Counted from the stretch's first letter, positions 1 through 8,822 are shown. The stretch: 64,000 bases of DNA from Sinosporangium album (GCF_900100605.1 NZ_FNCN01000018.1:1-64000); one strand, 5' to 3'. Notes: a model not told the origin generated them from the letters alone. Made by a program: numbers and translations.

Positions 1-211
1 TGGTGTCCCATTCACGTGGCCGGTAGCCGTTGCGGTGGTTGACGCGGTCGTCGCTGCGCTCGCCGTAGCCGGCGCCGCACAGGGTGTCGGCCTCGGCCGA
101 CATCAACGCGTCGGCCATGGTCTTCACCATGGATCGCAACATGTCGGGGTCGCCGGTCTCGATCTGCTTCGCCAGCCAGGCGGCAGGGTTCACACTGTTG
201 TTCGCGGCCAT
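1..211 (-). CDS. IS256-family (mutator-type) transposase, N-terminal part only
   Basis: The minus-strand frame gives the typical start of an IS256-type transposase: after about 25 residues it reads MLRSMVKTMADALMSAEAD, then CGAGYGERSDDRVNHRNGYR and PREWDT at the window edge. The start chosen is the ATG at 211 because GGAGAA lies just upstream; an in-frame ATG at 232 lacks such a site. The family is a DDE cut-and-paste or copy-out transposase acting on its own terminal repeats. Only about 70 residues are visible, so whether the element is complete cannot be judged. The catalytic residues lie beyond the window. Confidence 0.85.
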   Translation of the reverse strand, partial: MAANNSVNPAAWLAKQIETGDPDMLRSMVKTMADALMSAEADTLCGAGYGERSDDRVNHRNGYRPREWDT

Positions 212-335
212 CGCCTGTTCTCCTTCGATCATGGTTTCAGCAACCTGAAGGATCACGCGATGGCCGTGTTCATTTCACGGTCGCCACGCTTGTGGCCAGG
301 TCAAACTCGTACACCACTTCCGTGGACGCAACCGC
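1..335 (-). mobile_element. End of an IS256-type insertion sequence
   Basis: The non-coding stretch between the transposase start (211) and the end of the DMT transporter gene (347) reads, on the minus strand, GTCCACGGAAGTGGTG followed by TACGAGTTTGACC (about 303-332). It sits where the terminal repeat of such an element would be. The outer boundary and target duplication are not proven because the other end is outside the window. Confidence 0.4.
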
Positions 336-346
336 AAGGCCTCTTA

Positions 347-1192
347 TCAGTGGTTGCAGGTCGCGGGCTCGGCCGCCGGCGTGGCGTCGGCGGCGCGGGA
401 CTGCGAGGCCAGGCCGATGACCCCGCCGGCGGTGATGAGCGCCGCCGCGATCGTGAGGACGGCTCCGGCCGCGCCGAAGCGGATGCCGTCACCGAGCAGC
501 GTCAGTCCGATGGCCCCGGCGATGACGGGGTTGATGACACTGATCATGGCCAACGGGGCGGCCAGGCCGGTGCCGCGGTAGGAGAGCTGGCCGAGGACCT
601 GGCCGAGCGCGGACAACCCCACGATGACGCCGCCGGCCAGCAGCCACATGCCCTCGAACGCGCGCTCGGCGGCATCGGCCATGAAGTCCTTGGTCAGGAT
701 GGACGCCACGCCGAACGCGCTTCCCGCGGCCGCCGCGAGCAGAAGGCCGCGGGAGATCGGCGCGGTGGCGTGCCGCGCGGTGAGCACCAGCGTGGCGACC
801 ACGGCGATCACGCCCGCGGCCAGCCACAGCGCCGACGAGTCGGACAGGGCCGTCGTGCCGCCGGTGCTGAGCACGAGCAAGCCGGTCAGGCCAATGACGG
901 TGAGCCATGCCTGGCCCCACGCCGCGCGCGTGATGCGGCCCCGGCCCCGCACCGCGGCGATCGGCAGGGCGAAGACGAGCGTGAGCGTGCCCAGCGCCTG
1001 CACCAGGCCGATGGGCCCGAACGGCAGCGCCGCCACGTGCAGCCCGGCCCCGGCGCCGGAGAACAGCAATGGAACGATCCAACCACGCGCCCCACGCCCC
1101 GCCCCGGCGTAGTGCTCCTGGGCCACCGCGCCCCCGGCGTACCCGGTCGCGGACAGTACGGACAGCACGACCAGCCACGTCAAGTCAGTCAC
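347..1192 (-). CDS. DMT-superfamily (EamA-like) membrane transporter
   Basis: The 281-residue protein is almost entirely hydrophobic and forms about ten transmembrane helices in two repeated halves, the architecture of the drug/metabolite transporter superfamily. Segments such as GPIGLVQALGTLTLVFALP (first half) and SVINPVIAGAIGLTLLGD (second half) are typical of the family, including the Pro/Gly-rich kinks. The substrate cannot be predicted. It would act in the cytoplasmic membrane as an exporter or permease. It lies downstream of, and in the same direction as, the TetR-type regulator at 1534-2379, which may control it, though 341 bases separate them. The C-terminal tail is polar. An IS256-type element ends right after its stop codon. 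Confidence 0.85.
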   Translation of the reverse strand: MTDLTWLVVLSVLSATGYAGGAVAQEHYAGAGRGARGWIVPLLFSGAGAGLHVAALPFGPIGLVQALGTLTLVFALPIAAVRGRGRITRAAWGQAWLTVIGLTGLLVLSTGGTTALSDSSALWLAAGVIAVVATLVLTARHATAPISRGLLLAAAAGSAFGVASILTKDFMADAAERAFEGMWLLAGGVIVGLSALGQVLGQLSYRGTGLAAPLAMISVINPVIAGAIGLTLLGDGIRFGAAGAVLTIAAALITAGGVIGLASQSRAADATPAAEPATCNH

Positions 1193-1533
1193 CGCAGGCC
1201 TCGCCTCGCCGCGGCCCCGCGGACCCGGGCTTCCGCCCGTGGGCCGTCCAAGGACAGAGGGAAGGCCCGGAGCGGCCCGACGGGGACGAACGCCGAGGTG
1301 AAGGCCGCCGGGTTCGCTGAGTGGTGTGCAGGGTACGCACCGCGTCGGCGGCGGGCCGATCGGCGGCGGTGCGGGCCTTGTGTGGTGGGGGCATCCGAGG
1401 GATTCCTCTGTATCGGCTGGTGGGAGAAAGCATGGCCAGGGGGGTGGCTTTCACGGGTGCGGCCGGACAGCCGGGCCGGCGCGGCCCCGGTAATGCGGCT
1501 GGGTCGGGAGATGGGCGGTCGGCGGGCGAACGG
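1193..1533. other. 341-base gap between transporter and TetR regulator
   Basis: No convincing gene is seen. The stretch is GC-rich with open frames on both strands that are only codon shadows. It presumably holds the transporter's promoter. No clear terminator or palindrome stands out. Confidence 0.4.
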
Positions 1534-2379
1534 TCAGTCGCGGTCCGGTCGCGGTTCGGCGACCGCGCGCAGGAACGCCTCGGCGAACACCGCGCACGTC
1601 TCCTCCACACCGGGCAGCTCCATGCCGGGGGCGCACGTGGCGGCCGGGCGGAGCAGGAAGTGCACCAGGACCGGGGTGACCATCTGCTGCATCAGCAGCG
1701 GCAGCGGCACGTCGCGGAGGCGGCCTGCGGCCACCTCGGAGGCCAGCCACCGTCCCAACCCGGTCAGCATGCGCGGGCAGAAGTGTTGCAGCAGGGCCCG
1801 CAGGACCGGGTCGGTGGGGCGGGCCAGCGCCTCGGCGAACATCGCCGGCGCCACCCTCGGCTCGCGGCTGAGCGCCTCGGCCATCAGGCAGTAGATCCTG
1901 GTGACCGTCTCACCCATGTCGGGGGGCGAAGCGGCGACCACCGCCTCAACGTCCAGAATCGGGAAGTAGCGCTCGAAGATCGCGCGCAGCAGCGCGTCCC
2001 GGCAGCCGAAGGCCGCGTACAGGCTGTGCACCGAGCACTGCGCGGCGGTGGCGACCGCCTCCAGGGTGGCCGCGGCCAGCCCGTGCTCGCTGATCAGCCG
2101 GGCTCCGGCCGCGACCGCCCGGTCGTGTACCGGCCGCTGCCCCCCGGGGTCCACCCCGGCCGCGCGCACCGCCTCGTCCAGAGCGCGGCGGGAGCCCCCC
2201 AGGCGGCGCACCAGCGTGCTGCGCGAGATCCCGGCCTCGTGCGCGATCGCCAGCATCGGCACGTCGGCCACGTCCTTGCCCAGCCGGTCGGCGACCCGCA
2301 GCGCCGCCTCCACCAGTTCGGCGGCGCGTTCCGGTCCGGGGCCGCCAAGCACACCACAGAATTCATCAACCTCTGACAC
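1534..2379 (-). CDS. TetR/AcrR-family regulator with two helix-turn-helix units
   Basis: The product (about 281 residues from the GTG at 2379) carries two N-terminal DNA-binding-like units: one around ADVPMLAIAHEAGISRSTLV and a second, classical TetR unit around GLAAATLEAVATAAQCSVHS with LYAAFGCRDALL. The remaining two thirds is the helical ligand-binding half. The first unit resembles the HTH-plus-insert seen in some actinobacterial TetR proteins that recognise longer sites. Several in-frame GTG codons exist upstream (to 2439); the start at 2379 is chosen because it begins next to the AT-rich stretch (2375-2400) that looks like a promoter. It probably regulates itself and perhaps the DMT transporter downstream; the effector is unknown. 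Confidence 0.8.
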   Translation of the reverse strand: MSEVDEFCGVLGGPGPERAAELVEAALRVADRLGKDVADVPMLAIAHEAGISRSTLVRRLGGSRRALDEAVRAAGVDPGGQRPVHDRAVAAGARLISEHGLAAATLEAVATAAQCSVHSLYAAFGCRDALLRAIFERYFPILDVEAVVAASPPDMGETVTRIYCLMAEALSREPRVAPAMFAEALARPTDPVLRALLQHFCPRMLTGLGRWLASEVAAGRLRDVPLPLLMQQMVTPVLVHFLLRPAATCAPGMELPGVEETCAVFAEAFLRAVAEPRPDRD

Positions 2380-2486
2380 ACCAATAAATGTAGTTCGTAA
2401 TCGTGAATCAGAGCAATCGACCCCCACCACTCCCACCACCCACGCCGCTTGCAGCGCTCACACCCGTCACCGAAATGCGGACGCGG

Positions 2487-2870
2487 TCGCCGCCCCCGCC
2501 ATCCGGTACGGCGCCACGCCTCCTCGGGGATCGGCTCGGTCGCGACCACGCGCGACCACAGCGGCAGCAGGCGCCGGCGCTGCCCGGCCAGCAGCCCGGC
2601 CAGCAGCCCGGTGTAGGCCTCGGCGGCCCGCACGACCGTGTGCGCCCGTACCCGGCCGCGGTCGGTGAGCACCTCGCCGGGCCGCAGCTCGCTCGCCCGG
2701 GTGCCCGCCGCGATGCGTGCACCGTGCCGTTCGGCCGCCGCCGCGAGACCGGCGGCCAGCTTCGCGGGGTGGAGCGCGGCGCAGTGTGCGGCGGCGAGCA
2801 GGCCGGGGACGGAGAGGCGGGGGATCGGATCGGGCTCTTCGCCGCCGAGCTGCTTTGCCGTACCCGCGTA
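2487..2870 (-). pseudogene. Remnant of a FAD-dependent (glycine/D-amino-acid oxidase-like) oxidoreductase
   Basis: One minus-strand frame between stops reads like the middle of a DAO-family flavoprotein. It has AAHCAALHPAKLAAGLAAAA, then ERHGARIAAGTRASEL, a short VLTDRGRVRAHTVVRAAEAYT and finally RLLPLWSRVVATEPIPEEAW. Family members have the same order (substrate-domain His, A-x-GL, a strand pair, VVRATEGYT, MVATEPL). The FAD-binding GxGxxG start and the C-terminal third are missing, and a stop precedes the frame at 2871, so it cannot encode a working enzyme. Upstream scraps to about 3000 may belong to the same gene in other frames. Confidence 0.55.
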
Positions 2871-3002
2871 TCACGGAGGCGATGCCGGAGGGGAGTTCGG
2901 CCGAGCACCAGCTTGAGCTGCTCCAGCCGGCCGACCCCGTCCGGCGTCCGCCGAACCGGCTCTCGCCGCCCTCGTCGACCTGCTCCCAGAAGGCCCCTGA
3001 CG

Positions 3003-3039
3003 CGTTCCGGTCGCGGGGTCGTTCCCCGCGACCGGAACG
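3003..3039 (-). terminator. Strong hairpin terminator
   Basis: A perfect 16-bp stem (3003-3018 with 3024-3039, arm CGTTCCGGTCGCGGGG) with a 5-base loop lies 7 bases past the stop codon of the secreted-protein gene. A diverged copy of this hairpin occurs at 14743-14788, again behind a copy of the same gene end. Confidence 0.85.
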
Positions 3040-3046
3040 GTATCGA

Positions 3047-3382
3047 TCAGGCGGAGTAGGTGCAGATCAGAGCGCCGCTGACCCCCTGGCCGACGCTAAC
3101 GACGGGGTGGGGGCGGAAGTAGGCGCACACGCTGTGCGGGGATGCCGATCCCGCGTAGGTGAGGCCGTTTTGCGTCCTGTAGCACCGCACGCTGCCGTAT
3201 TCGTAGAAGCCGATGGTGGCCTGCGGGCTGAGGTGTGCCATGCAGTACTCGCCGAGGGACAGCGGACTGTAGACGATGTCGACATTGGCGGCGGCGTGGG
3301 CGGCGGCGTGGGCGGGGGAGGTGGCGGCGAGCGCGCCGGCGCAGGCGAGGGCTGCGGCGGCGGTGAGGACGCGGCGAAGCAT
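3047..3382 (-). CDS. Small secreted protein of unknown function
   Basis: The 111-residue product starts at the ATG at 3382, preceded by GGAGG at a good distance. A signal peptide is clear: MLRRVLTAAAALACAGAL followed by ATSPAHA, an Ala-x-Ala cleavage site. The mature part has four cysteines (in EYCMAHLS, VRCYRTQNG, HSVCAYFR and the terminal ICTYSA) that could form two disulfides, and otherwise no recognised domain. It ends in a strong terminator. Its last 18 codons and terminator have a diverged, truncated copy at 14743-14850, and a 22-base scrap recurs at 7029-7050, so this gene family has taken part in local rearrangements. Confidence 0.75.
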   Translation of the reverse strand: MLRRVLTAAAALACAGALAATSPAHAAAHAAANVDIVYSPLSLGEYCMAHLSPQATIGFYEYGSVRCYRTQNGLTYAGSASPHSVCAYFRPHPVVSVGQGVSGALICTYSA

Positions 3383-3659
3383 GGGAGCCTCCGGAGGCAG
3401 CGAAGGGGATGTCGGCGGGATGCACCGAGGTGGACGGTTCCGGCGGCTCAGCGGTGCGCCGCCGGCGATCGCTGGTGCTCCTCGCAGTATTAAATAGGAA
3501 ACCTTCCTATGCAATGCCGTTCCGAGGCTTTTCCCGGACCGCCACTCCCCAGGCGAAACCCCTAGTCAATACGTCGAAGCCCGAACGGACGACGAAGGGG
3601 CACGTGGGGCGATTACGTATGGACCGAGAGCTTCACCAGGATGATCCCGGGATCAATAG

Positions 3660-4178
3660 GACTTCGCCGAGCGCCGCGAGGAGAACTACCGCGAGCTGCG
3701 CAAGCCACTGGACCCGCAGGTCTTCGTCGAGGAGCTGCGCGAGCAGATGACCACCGAACTGGGCCTGCTGAACGACAGGATGCCGAAGATGGGCTGGCTG
3801 GACATCGCCGAGCGGAAGTCCGGGGCGATCCGGCTGACCCCGGCCGAGGCTCAGCCCGAGCCGCAGAACCTGCGCAGGATCAAGGGTGAGGTACAGCGCC
3901 GGTGGGGCGTCGTGCCGCTCATCGACATGCTCAAAGAGGCCGTTCTGCGCACGGGCTGCCTGGATGCGCTTCAGGACATCCTCGGCGAACCGGAGTGGGC
4001 CCGGCTTCTCACGTCCGCCGACCGGCGCGGCCTGACCCCGCTGTTCTGGTCGCATGTGCGTCCGTACGGGGAGGTGAACCTCGATATGGGCGCCCGCCTG
4101 GACCTTGCCGCGGTTGCCGCGCCAGGCCCTCGGGCACCGGCGGACGTCGACGAGCACCGGTCGGCCGAGCGCACGTGA
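3660..4178 (+). pseudogene. Tn3-family transposase, internally deleted
   Basis: The frame opens directly after a TAG stop with DFAERREENYRELRKPLDPQ and continues through ELGLLNDRMPKMGWLDI to VVPLIDMLKEAVLRTGCLDAL, a classic stretch of the Tn3 transposase middle part. It then jumps to EWARLLTSADRRGLTPLFWS and VNLDMGARLDL, which is the extreme C terminus of the same family. Several hundred residues, including catalytic ones, are missing between the two. The remaining codons to 4178 have no family match. This is a relic of a Tn3-type transposon and cannot be active. No terminal repeats were recognised. Confidence 0.8.
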
Positions 4179-4313
4179 GCCGAGCAGCATGGTGTCTGGT
4201 CCGAGAATCGGACCGGAAGCGAACAACAGGCAAGCGGTACGACCACGGTCCGATCCGAAAGTGTGGTCCATGCTCCGACGACGCGGTACGTGCGGCGGCA
4301 GCATCGTTGCCCC

Positions 4314-5048
4314 ATGACCGTCACGACTGCGTCAATCGTTGCTCCTCCCCCTGTCTTTCCGGGACGCTGGGTGGGCGGCGCCTCCCTCGTCCTCGGCCCC
4401 TTGCTGCTGCTCACCGGCATGCTGCTGCGCCTGCGCTTCGACTTCTTCTTCCCTGCGCAGCTGAGCGCGTACGGGCACCATCCGGACCTCATGACGGCCG
4501 CATACAGCTTTGTGTCCGCCGGGTGGGTGCTGCTCTGGCCGGGAGTTGGGCTTCTCGCCGCCAGGATCGGCGAGAGGTTCCGGGAACTCGCTCTGTGGGG
4601 CGGCGCACTCACGGTCCTCGGCCTCTTCGCCCGCGCGTTTCACGCCGGTGTGGACCACCTGGCCTTCCAGCTGGTGGCCGTCCAGGGGGCGGCATCGGCG
4701 ACGCGAACGGTGAGCGAGACCTACGACGCGTTCCACATCTTCAGCACACTGAACGCAGCCATCATGGGCGGCTGGCTCCTGCTGGCCATCGGCGCCTACC
4801 GCTCCCGAGTGCTAGGACCGCTGCGTGCGGCGGCCCTGGCTTTGGCATCGGCGATGCCGCTGGGGGTGCTCAAGGGAACGGCCCCTCTATCGGTCGCCGC
4901 CGCTGCGGGACTGTGCGTCGCGCTCGTTCCCTTGGGCGTGGCCGCATTGTGCAACGGGAGGACCCCACGGGCGGCCACGGTCGCCGGAAGGCTTCTCCTG
5001 TTGGTTGCCGTGGGTATCGCGATGTTTCTCTTCGGGCAGGCTGGATGA
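4314..5048 (+). CDS. Integral membrane protein, first gene of a two-component operon
   Basis: The 244-residue protein has about seven hydrophobic segments (for example GGASLVLGPLLLLTGMLLRL, AAYSFVSAGWVLLWPGVGLL and GGALTVLGLFARAF). It has no recognised domain. The ATG at 4314 is chosen as the start; an earlier in-frame ATG at 4263 would add a charged tail unlike the rest. The stop overlaps the ATG of the histidine kinase gene (ATGA at 5045-5048), so the two are probably translated together. By position it may be the sensed transporter, an accessory sensor or the target of the kinase/regulator pair. A function cannot be assigned from sequence. Confidence 0.75.
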   Translation: MTVTTASIVAPPPVFPGRWVGGASLVLGPLLLLTGMLLRLRFDFFFPAQLSAYGHHPDLMTAAYSFVSAGWVLLWPGVGLLAARIGERFRELALWGGALTVLGLFARAFHAGVDHLAFQLVAVQGAASATRTVSETYDAFHIFSTLNAAIMGGWLLLAIGAYRSRVLGPLRAAALALASAMPLGVLKGTAPLSVAAAAGLCVALVPLGVAALCNGRTPRAATVAGRLLLLVAVGIAMFLFGQAG

Positions 5049-6310
5049 GCGGCCATCGGTATCGTCGAGCGATGCACAGAATGAGGCGGCGCCTGCGGAG
5101 CGGCGCGCATCTGCTGGCGATCGACGCCTGCGTGGCGGCCGTCGTGACAGCCGGTTACGTGGCACTGGCCGACGAGGGTGCCTCAGACGGTCTGCCTCGG
5201 TTCTCCGGTCCGTGGTGGCTGGGCTGGCTGGTGGCCGTCTGTGTGGGAGTGCCGCTGGCCGTTCGGCGCCTGTGGCCCCTGCCGGCCCTGGCCGTAGTTG
5301 TGGGTGCTTCGGCGACGGCGACACTGCTCGACATCACTCGTGACCCTTACATCTCTGCGGCCCTGGCCGTCTACGCGGTGGCGCTCATCGAGCCGACACG
5401 CCGGGCTTCGGCGGCGCTCGCCCTGACCATGGTTGTCTCGGCAGCCGCGGTCATCACTGGTGAAGCGGTCCTGACGCCCTCCGGTCCGTGGACGGAAGCC
5501 GCCGGCACTGCCGCCCTCGTCTGGCTGATCATCGGGGCCGCGTGGGTCGCAGGCCGTGTCGTGCGAGAACGGAGATCCCGAGCGGCCCGAAGGGACCGTC
5601 GCCTTGCGGAGGAGGCATTGACCGAAGAACGCCTGCGCATCGCCAGAGAACTGCACGACATCGTCTCGCACAGCCTCAGCGTGATCGTCGTCAAGGCAGC
5701 GGTAGCCAACCATGTGGCCGAGGCACGCCCCCAGGAGACGCGCGATGCCGTCCAGACGATCGAGCAGACCGGCCGGGAGGCGCTCACCGAGATGCGCCGT
5801 GCCCTGGGAGTGCTGCGCGGCGACACTGCTGGACGGCGCACGCGAGAGCCAGGCTCGGCGGAGACGGCTCCCCCTCCCGGGCTGGACGACCTGCCGGCCC
5901 TCATCCAGCGTGCCGAGCGGGCGGGAGTCCGTACCGAACTCCGTACCCGACTGGCCATCAGCCTCCCAGCGGGGACGGCGCTGGCCGTCTACCGGATCGT
6001 GCAGGAGGCGCTGACGAACGTGGTCAAGCACGCAGGCCACGGAACACATTGCCAGGTGACGATCACAGTCGACTCGCGAGGAGATGCGCACATAGAAGTG
6101 GCAGATGACGGTGCCGGGAACGCGGCCGCGTCCGACCGGGCGGAACTCAGGGGTGGTCACGGACTCGTGGGGATGCGCGAACGCGTGATGGTGTATGGCG
6201 GGACGTTGGCCGCCGGGCCACGGCCCGGCGGCGGGTTCGCTGTGTCGGCTCGTCTCCCGCCCGAACCCGCTCACGGCATGACTCAGAGCCGGAAGGAGAG
6301 GACCGCGTGA
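5045..6310 (+). CDS. NarL/DesK-type sensor histidine kinase
   Basis: The 421-residue protein starts at an ATG overlapping the previous stop. Residues to about 165 hold several membrane segments (VCVGVPLAVRRLWPLPALAV and others). These are followed by the HisKA_3 dimerisation region RIARELHDIVSHSLSVIVVK with the phosphoacceptor His near residue 204. The C-terminal HATPase domain shows the N box EALTNVVKHAG and the G box GGHGLVGMRERV. The family autophosphorylates on His and passes phosphate to a NarL-type regulator, here encoded next with a GTGA overlap (6307-6310). The signal is unknown; the sensing region is membrane-embedded with short loops. Confidence 0.93.
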   Translation: MSGHRYRRAMHRMRRRLRSGAHLLAIDACVAAVVTAGYVALADEGASDGLPRFSGPWWLGWLVAVCVGVPLAVRRLWPLPALAVVVGASATATLLDITRDPYISAALAVYAVALIEPTRRASAALALTMVVSAAAVITGEAVLTPSGPWTEAAGTAALVWLIIGAAWVAGRVVRERRSRAARRDRRLAEEALTEERLRIARELHDIVSHSLSVIVVKAAVANHVAEARPQETRDAVQTIEQTGREALTEMRRALGVLRGDTAGRRTREPGSAETAPPPGLDDLPALIQRAERAGVRTELRTRLAISLPAGTALAVYRIVQEALTNVVKHAGHGTHCQVTITVDSRGDAHIEVADDGAGNAAASDRAELRGGHGLVGMRERVMVYGGTLAAGPRPGGGFAVSARLPPEPAHGMTQSRKERTA

Positions 6311-6990
6311 CCGAACCGATCCGGGTACTTGTCGCCGATGACCAGTCCCTGCTCCGAGGCAGCTTCCGGGTGCTCATCGACACCGCTCCCGGGCTGACAG
6401 CGGTGGGCGAGGCCAGCACCGGGGCCGAAGCTGTCGAGGGTGCACAGCGGCTCTGCCCGGACGTGGTGCTGATGGACATCAGGATGCCCGGCATGGACGG
6501 CATCGAAGCGACACGGCACATAGCCGGATCCCCCGAAACAGCCAGGACACGCGTTCTCATCCTCACCACCTTCGACCTCGACGAGTACGTGTACGGCGCG
6601 TTGCGTGCCGGGGCAGCGGGATTCCTCCTCAAGGACACATCTCCCGAGGTGCTGCTGGCAGGCATCCGCACTGTCGCCGTCGGAGAGTCCCTTCTCGCCC
6701 CTTCTGTGACCCGACGCCTGATCGCCGAGTTCGCCCGTCTTCCCCATGCGCACCATGCGCCGGGCTCCTCGCTTGAGGACCTCACGGAGCGCGAGCGTGA
6801 GGTCCTGCTGCTCGTGGCACGTGGCCTCTCCAACGCCGACATCTCCGAATACCTCCACCTCAGCAACGGCACCGTCAAGACCTACATCGGTCGGCTGCTG
6901 AGCAAGCTGCGCGCACGGGACCGCGCGCAGCTGGTGATCAGCGCCTACGAGTCAGGGCTCGTCAGCGCCGCTCATCAATCGACCGATTGA
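6307..6990 (+). CDS. NarL/LuxR-family response regulator
   Basis: The 227-residue protein has a receiver domain at the N terminus with the acidic pair in VLVADDQSLLRG, the phosphoacceptor Asp57 in VVLMDIRMPGMDG and the Lys in FLLKDTSP. It ends in a LuxR-type helix-turn-helix (LTEREREVLLLVARGLSNAD, then LSNGTVKTYIGRLLSKL). It is the partner of the histidine kinase upstream, with which it overlaps by four bases at a GTG start. It likely controls its own three-gene operon or other membrane-stress genes. Nothing unusual is seen in the key residues. Confidence 0.93.
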   Translation: MTEPIRVLVADDQSLLRGSFRVLIDTAPGLTAVGEASTGAEAVEGAQRLCPDVVLMDIRMPGMDGIEATRHIAGSPETARTRVLILTTFDLDEYVYGALRAGAAGFLLKDTSPEVLLAGIRTVAVGESLLAPSVTRRLIAEFARLPHAHHAPGSSLEDLTEREREVLLLVARGLSNADISEYLHLSNGTVKTYIGRLLSKLRARDRAQLVISAYESGLVSAAHQSTD

Positions 6991-7028
6991 TGAGCAAGAT
7001 CGATAAGCAGCGATGCGCGGCCGGATCA

Positions 7029-7050
7029 TCAGGCGGAGTAGGTTCAGATC
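7029..7050 (-). repeat. 22-base scrap of the secreted-protein gene end
   Basis: On the minus strand these bases match the last codons of the secreted-protein gene (the ICTYSA-stop end at 3047) with one mismatch that turns the Cys codon into a stop. The same string recurs a third time near 14795. No coding function remains here. Confidence 0.5.
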
Positions 7051-7067
7051 CGGTCGGCTCGCGGCGG

Positions 7068-7095
7068 CGCCGTCCCCGGCCGGCCGGGGACGGCG
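7068..7095 (-). terminator. GC-rich palindrome, terminator of the CotH operon
   Basis: A 28-base perfect inverted repeat (arm CGCCGTCCCCGGCC, no spacer) lies 9 bases beyond the stop codon of the CotH gene. It probably acts as the terminator for that minus-strand operon and may also stop the converging response regulator transcript. Confidence 0.7.
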
Positions 7096-7103
7096 ACCTG
7101 GGG

Positions 7104-8816
7104 TCAGGGGGCCTTCTTCCCGGCGAACGCCTCGCCCAGGGCCTTGGTGCGGGTCGCGAGCGTGGTGCGCAGAGAGGTGGCCTCCTTCTGGGCTTCGGCG
7201 GCGTCGGCGCGCTGGTTCGACTGGTACGACGCGAGCGCCTGCTCCAGGAGGGTGTCCGCCTTGCCGGTGACCAGAAGGTCCTGGTAGAGCCTCTGGTACT
7301 GCTCCTGGTAGATCGCCGTGAAGGCGGGCGTCTTGAGGAAGCGCTCCTTCAGCGCATGCCCCATCCGCATGCCGCCTCCGGCACGCTCCCGGGCCTGGCC
7401 CTGGCCCTGGGGCTGGGGCTGGGGCTGGTTCTGACCTTGGGTCTGCCCCTGCCGGCCTTGCTCTCCTTGCTGTCCTTGCTGGCCTTGGCCCTGCCCTCCC
7501 GGTCGCTGCGGGCGGTCGCCTCCGGCCTGGCCGCCCGGGCCGCCCCTGCCGATGGTGTCGTCCGGTCCCGCGGTCGCGTCACCGCCGAAGGCGAGGTTGA
7601 GGTCCCAGGTGATCACTTTGAACCTCTTGGCGCCCAGGTCGTACCACAGGTAGTAGTTGCGCCCCGGCCCCGCCATGTCGTCGAAGTTCAGCAGCATGTT
7701 CTGCAGCGCGAGATAGCGGGCGAAGGACTCCACATCCAGTCTGGACGCCAGACCGGAGGCGAACTCCGCGTCCGAGGACTGCTCCACCCACTTGACCAGG
7801 TCGATCACCGGTTGAAGGTCCTGCTCGCCCTTGCGGTTGATCTGCTTGAAGTCGGTGGTGTACTGGGTCTGGTCCTCGCCCTTGTAGGAGAAGGTGGAGG
7901 AGGCCAACGACTTGTACAGCACACCGTCGCCGAGCCGTTCGGCGTAACCCTCGTCGAGATACTCCACCAGCAGGCGCGGCGCCGAAGGCCGGCCGTTGAC
8001 GCTGAAGGAACTGTAGGCATAGCCCTGGGACGGCTCGCCGGAGGCGTCGACCATGGAGATCGCCAGTGACTCCTTGAGCAGCGTCGCGGAGCCCATGGTG
8101 ACCGGGCGCACGGCGATCTGGCTGTGGCCCTGGTAGCGGCGGCCCTCCACGAACTCGTCGAAGCTGATCAGCCAGGGCAGGTTCTCGGGCTCCTCGGCCT
8201 TCAGCGGCGTACGGCCGGCCCCGCCGAACCCGGCGCCGGGGCCACCTCCTTGGCCGCCCCCGGGGCGCGCGGTGTTCTGCTGCTGGGGCGGGGTCTGGCC
8301 CTGCTGCGCGCCCTCCGGAGGCCGGGCCCCCTCAGGCGGTTGGAACCCCTCGGGAGCCCCCTCGGGAGCCCCTTCGGGACGCTGTCCGCCGCCGGGCCCG
8401 CCAAGGCCGCCGCGGCCCTGCGTGCGCGCCTGGCCCTTCCAGGTCAGCCCCATCAGCGTGGAGTTGCCCTTGAGCCTGATGCCCACGCTCGGGATCGTGG
8501 TGCCGTCGATGACGAGGTCGGCCTCGACGTAGTTCTTCTCGCCGCTCTTGAAGTACTCGGCCAGCATGTCCTCGTACGACGCGTCCGTGAAAGTGATCTT
8601 CACCTCGTGGGCGGCGGAGGCGCCGAACAGGTCCTTGCCGCCGGCCAGGTCGGTGACGACCGTCTCGCCGGAGGCGGCGCGGACACCGGTGACGTACGGG
8701 CGGATCGTGCCGCTGCCGAACACCCCCGCGCAGACCGCGAGGAACACTCCGCACGCGGCGACCACTTTCCAGTTCTGCCGGAGTGAGACCGGGATGCGAT
8801 GCTTCAGGCGTGCCAT
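7104..8816 (-). CDS. CotH kinase-family protein (extracytoplasmic)
   Basis: The 570-residue protein has an N-terminal membrane anchor (VVAACGVFLAVCAGVFGSG). The CotH fold follows: VKITFTDASYEDMLAEYF, the strand GVRLKGNS-like GIRLKGNSTLMG, DEFVEGRRYQGHSQIAVR, then MAGPGRNYYLWYDLGAKRFK and ITWDLNLAFGGD. The asparagine and WDLN motifs match the atypical kinase active site of spore-coat CotH, which phosphorylates Ser residues of coat proteins. Two long Gly/Gln/Pro-rich linkers, near residues 125-205 and 405-475, are inserts typical of secreted actinobacterial versions. It is the last gene of a three-gene operon with DUF4956 and VTC-domain proteins, 6 bases from its neighbour. Its substrate here is unknown. 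Confidence 0.85.
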   Translation of the reverse strand: MARLKHRIPVSLRQNWKVVAACGVFLAVCAGVFGSGTIRPYVTGVRAASGETVVTDLAGGKDLFGASAAHEVKITFTDASYEDMLAEYFKSGEKNYVEADLVIDGTTIPSVGIRLKGNSTLMGLTWKGQARTQGRGGLGGPGGGQRPEGAPEGAPEGFQPPEGARPPEGAQQGQTPPQQQNTARPGGGQGGGPGAGFGGAGRTPLKAEEPENLPWLISFDEFVEGRRYQGHSQIAVRPVTMGSATLLKESLAISMVDASGEPSQGYAYSSFSVNGRPSAPRLLVEYLDEGYAERLGDGVLYKSLASSTFSYKGEDQTQYTTDFKQINRKGEQDLQPVIDLVKWVEQSSDAEFASGLASRLDVESFARYLALQNMLLNFDDMAGPGRNYYLWYDLGAKRFKVITWDLNLAFGGDATAGPDDTIGRGGPGGQAGGDRPQRPGGQGQGQQGQQGEQGRQGQTQGQNQPQPQPQGQGQARERAGGGMRMGHALKERFLKTPAFTAIYQEQYQRLYQDLLVTGKADTLLEQALASYQSNQRADAAEAQKEATSLRTTLATRTKALGEAFAGKKAP

Positions 8817-8822
8817 GGCCGG

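Noticed and set aside
1185-1610. Pro/Arg-rich minus-strand frame between transporter and TetR gene
   Set aside because: Composition is that of a codon shadow; it overlaps the end of the TetR gene and has no relatives I recognise.
3902-5044. Long plus-strand frame that runs without a stop into the histidine kinase gene
   Set aside because: The kinase homology begins only after 5045, where an ATG overlaps the previous gene's stop. The upstream frame is a shadow of the Tn3 remnant and the membrane-protein gene.
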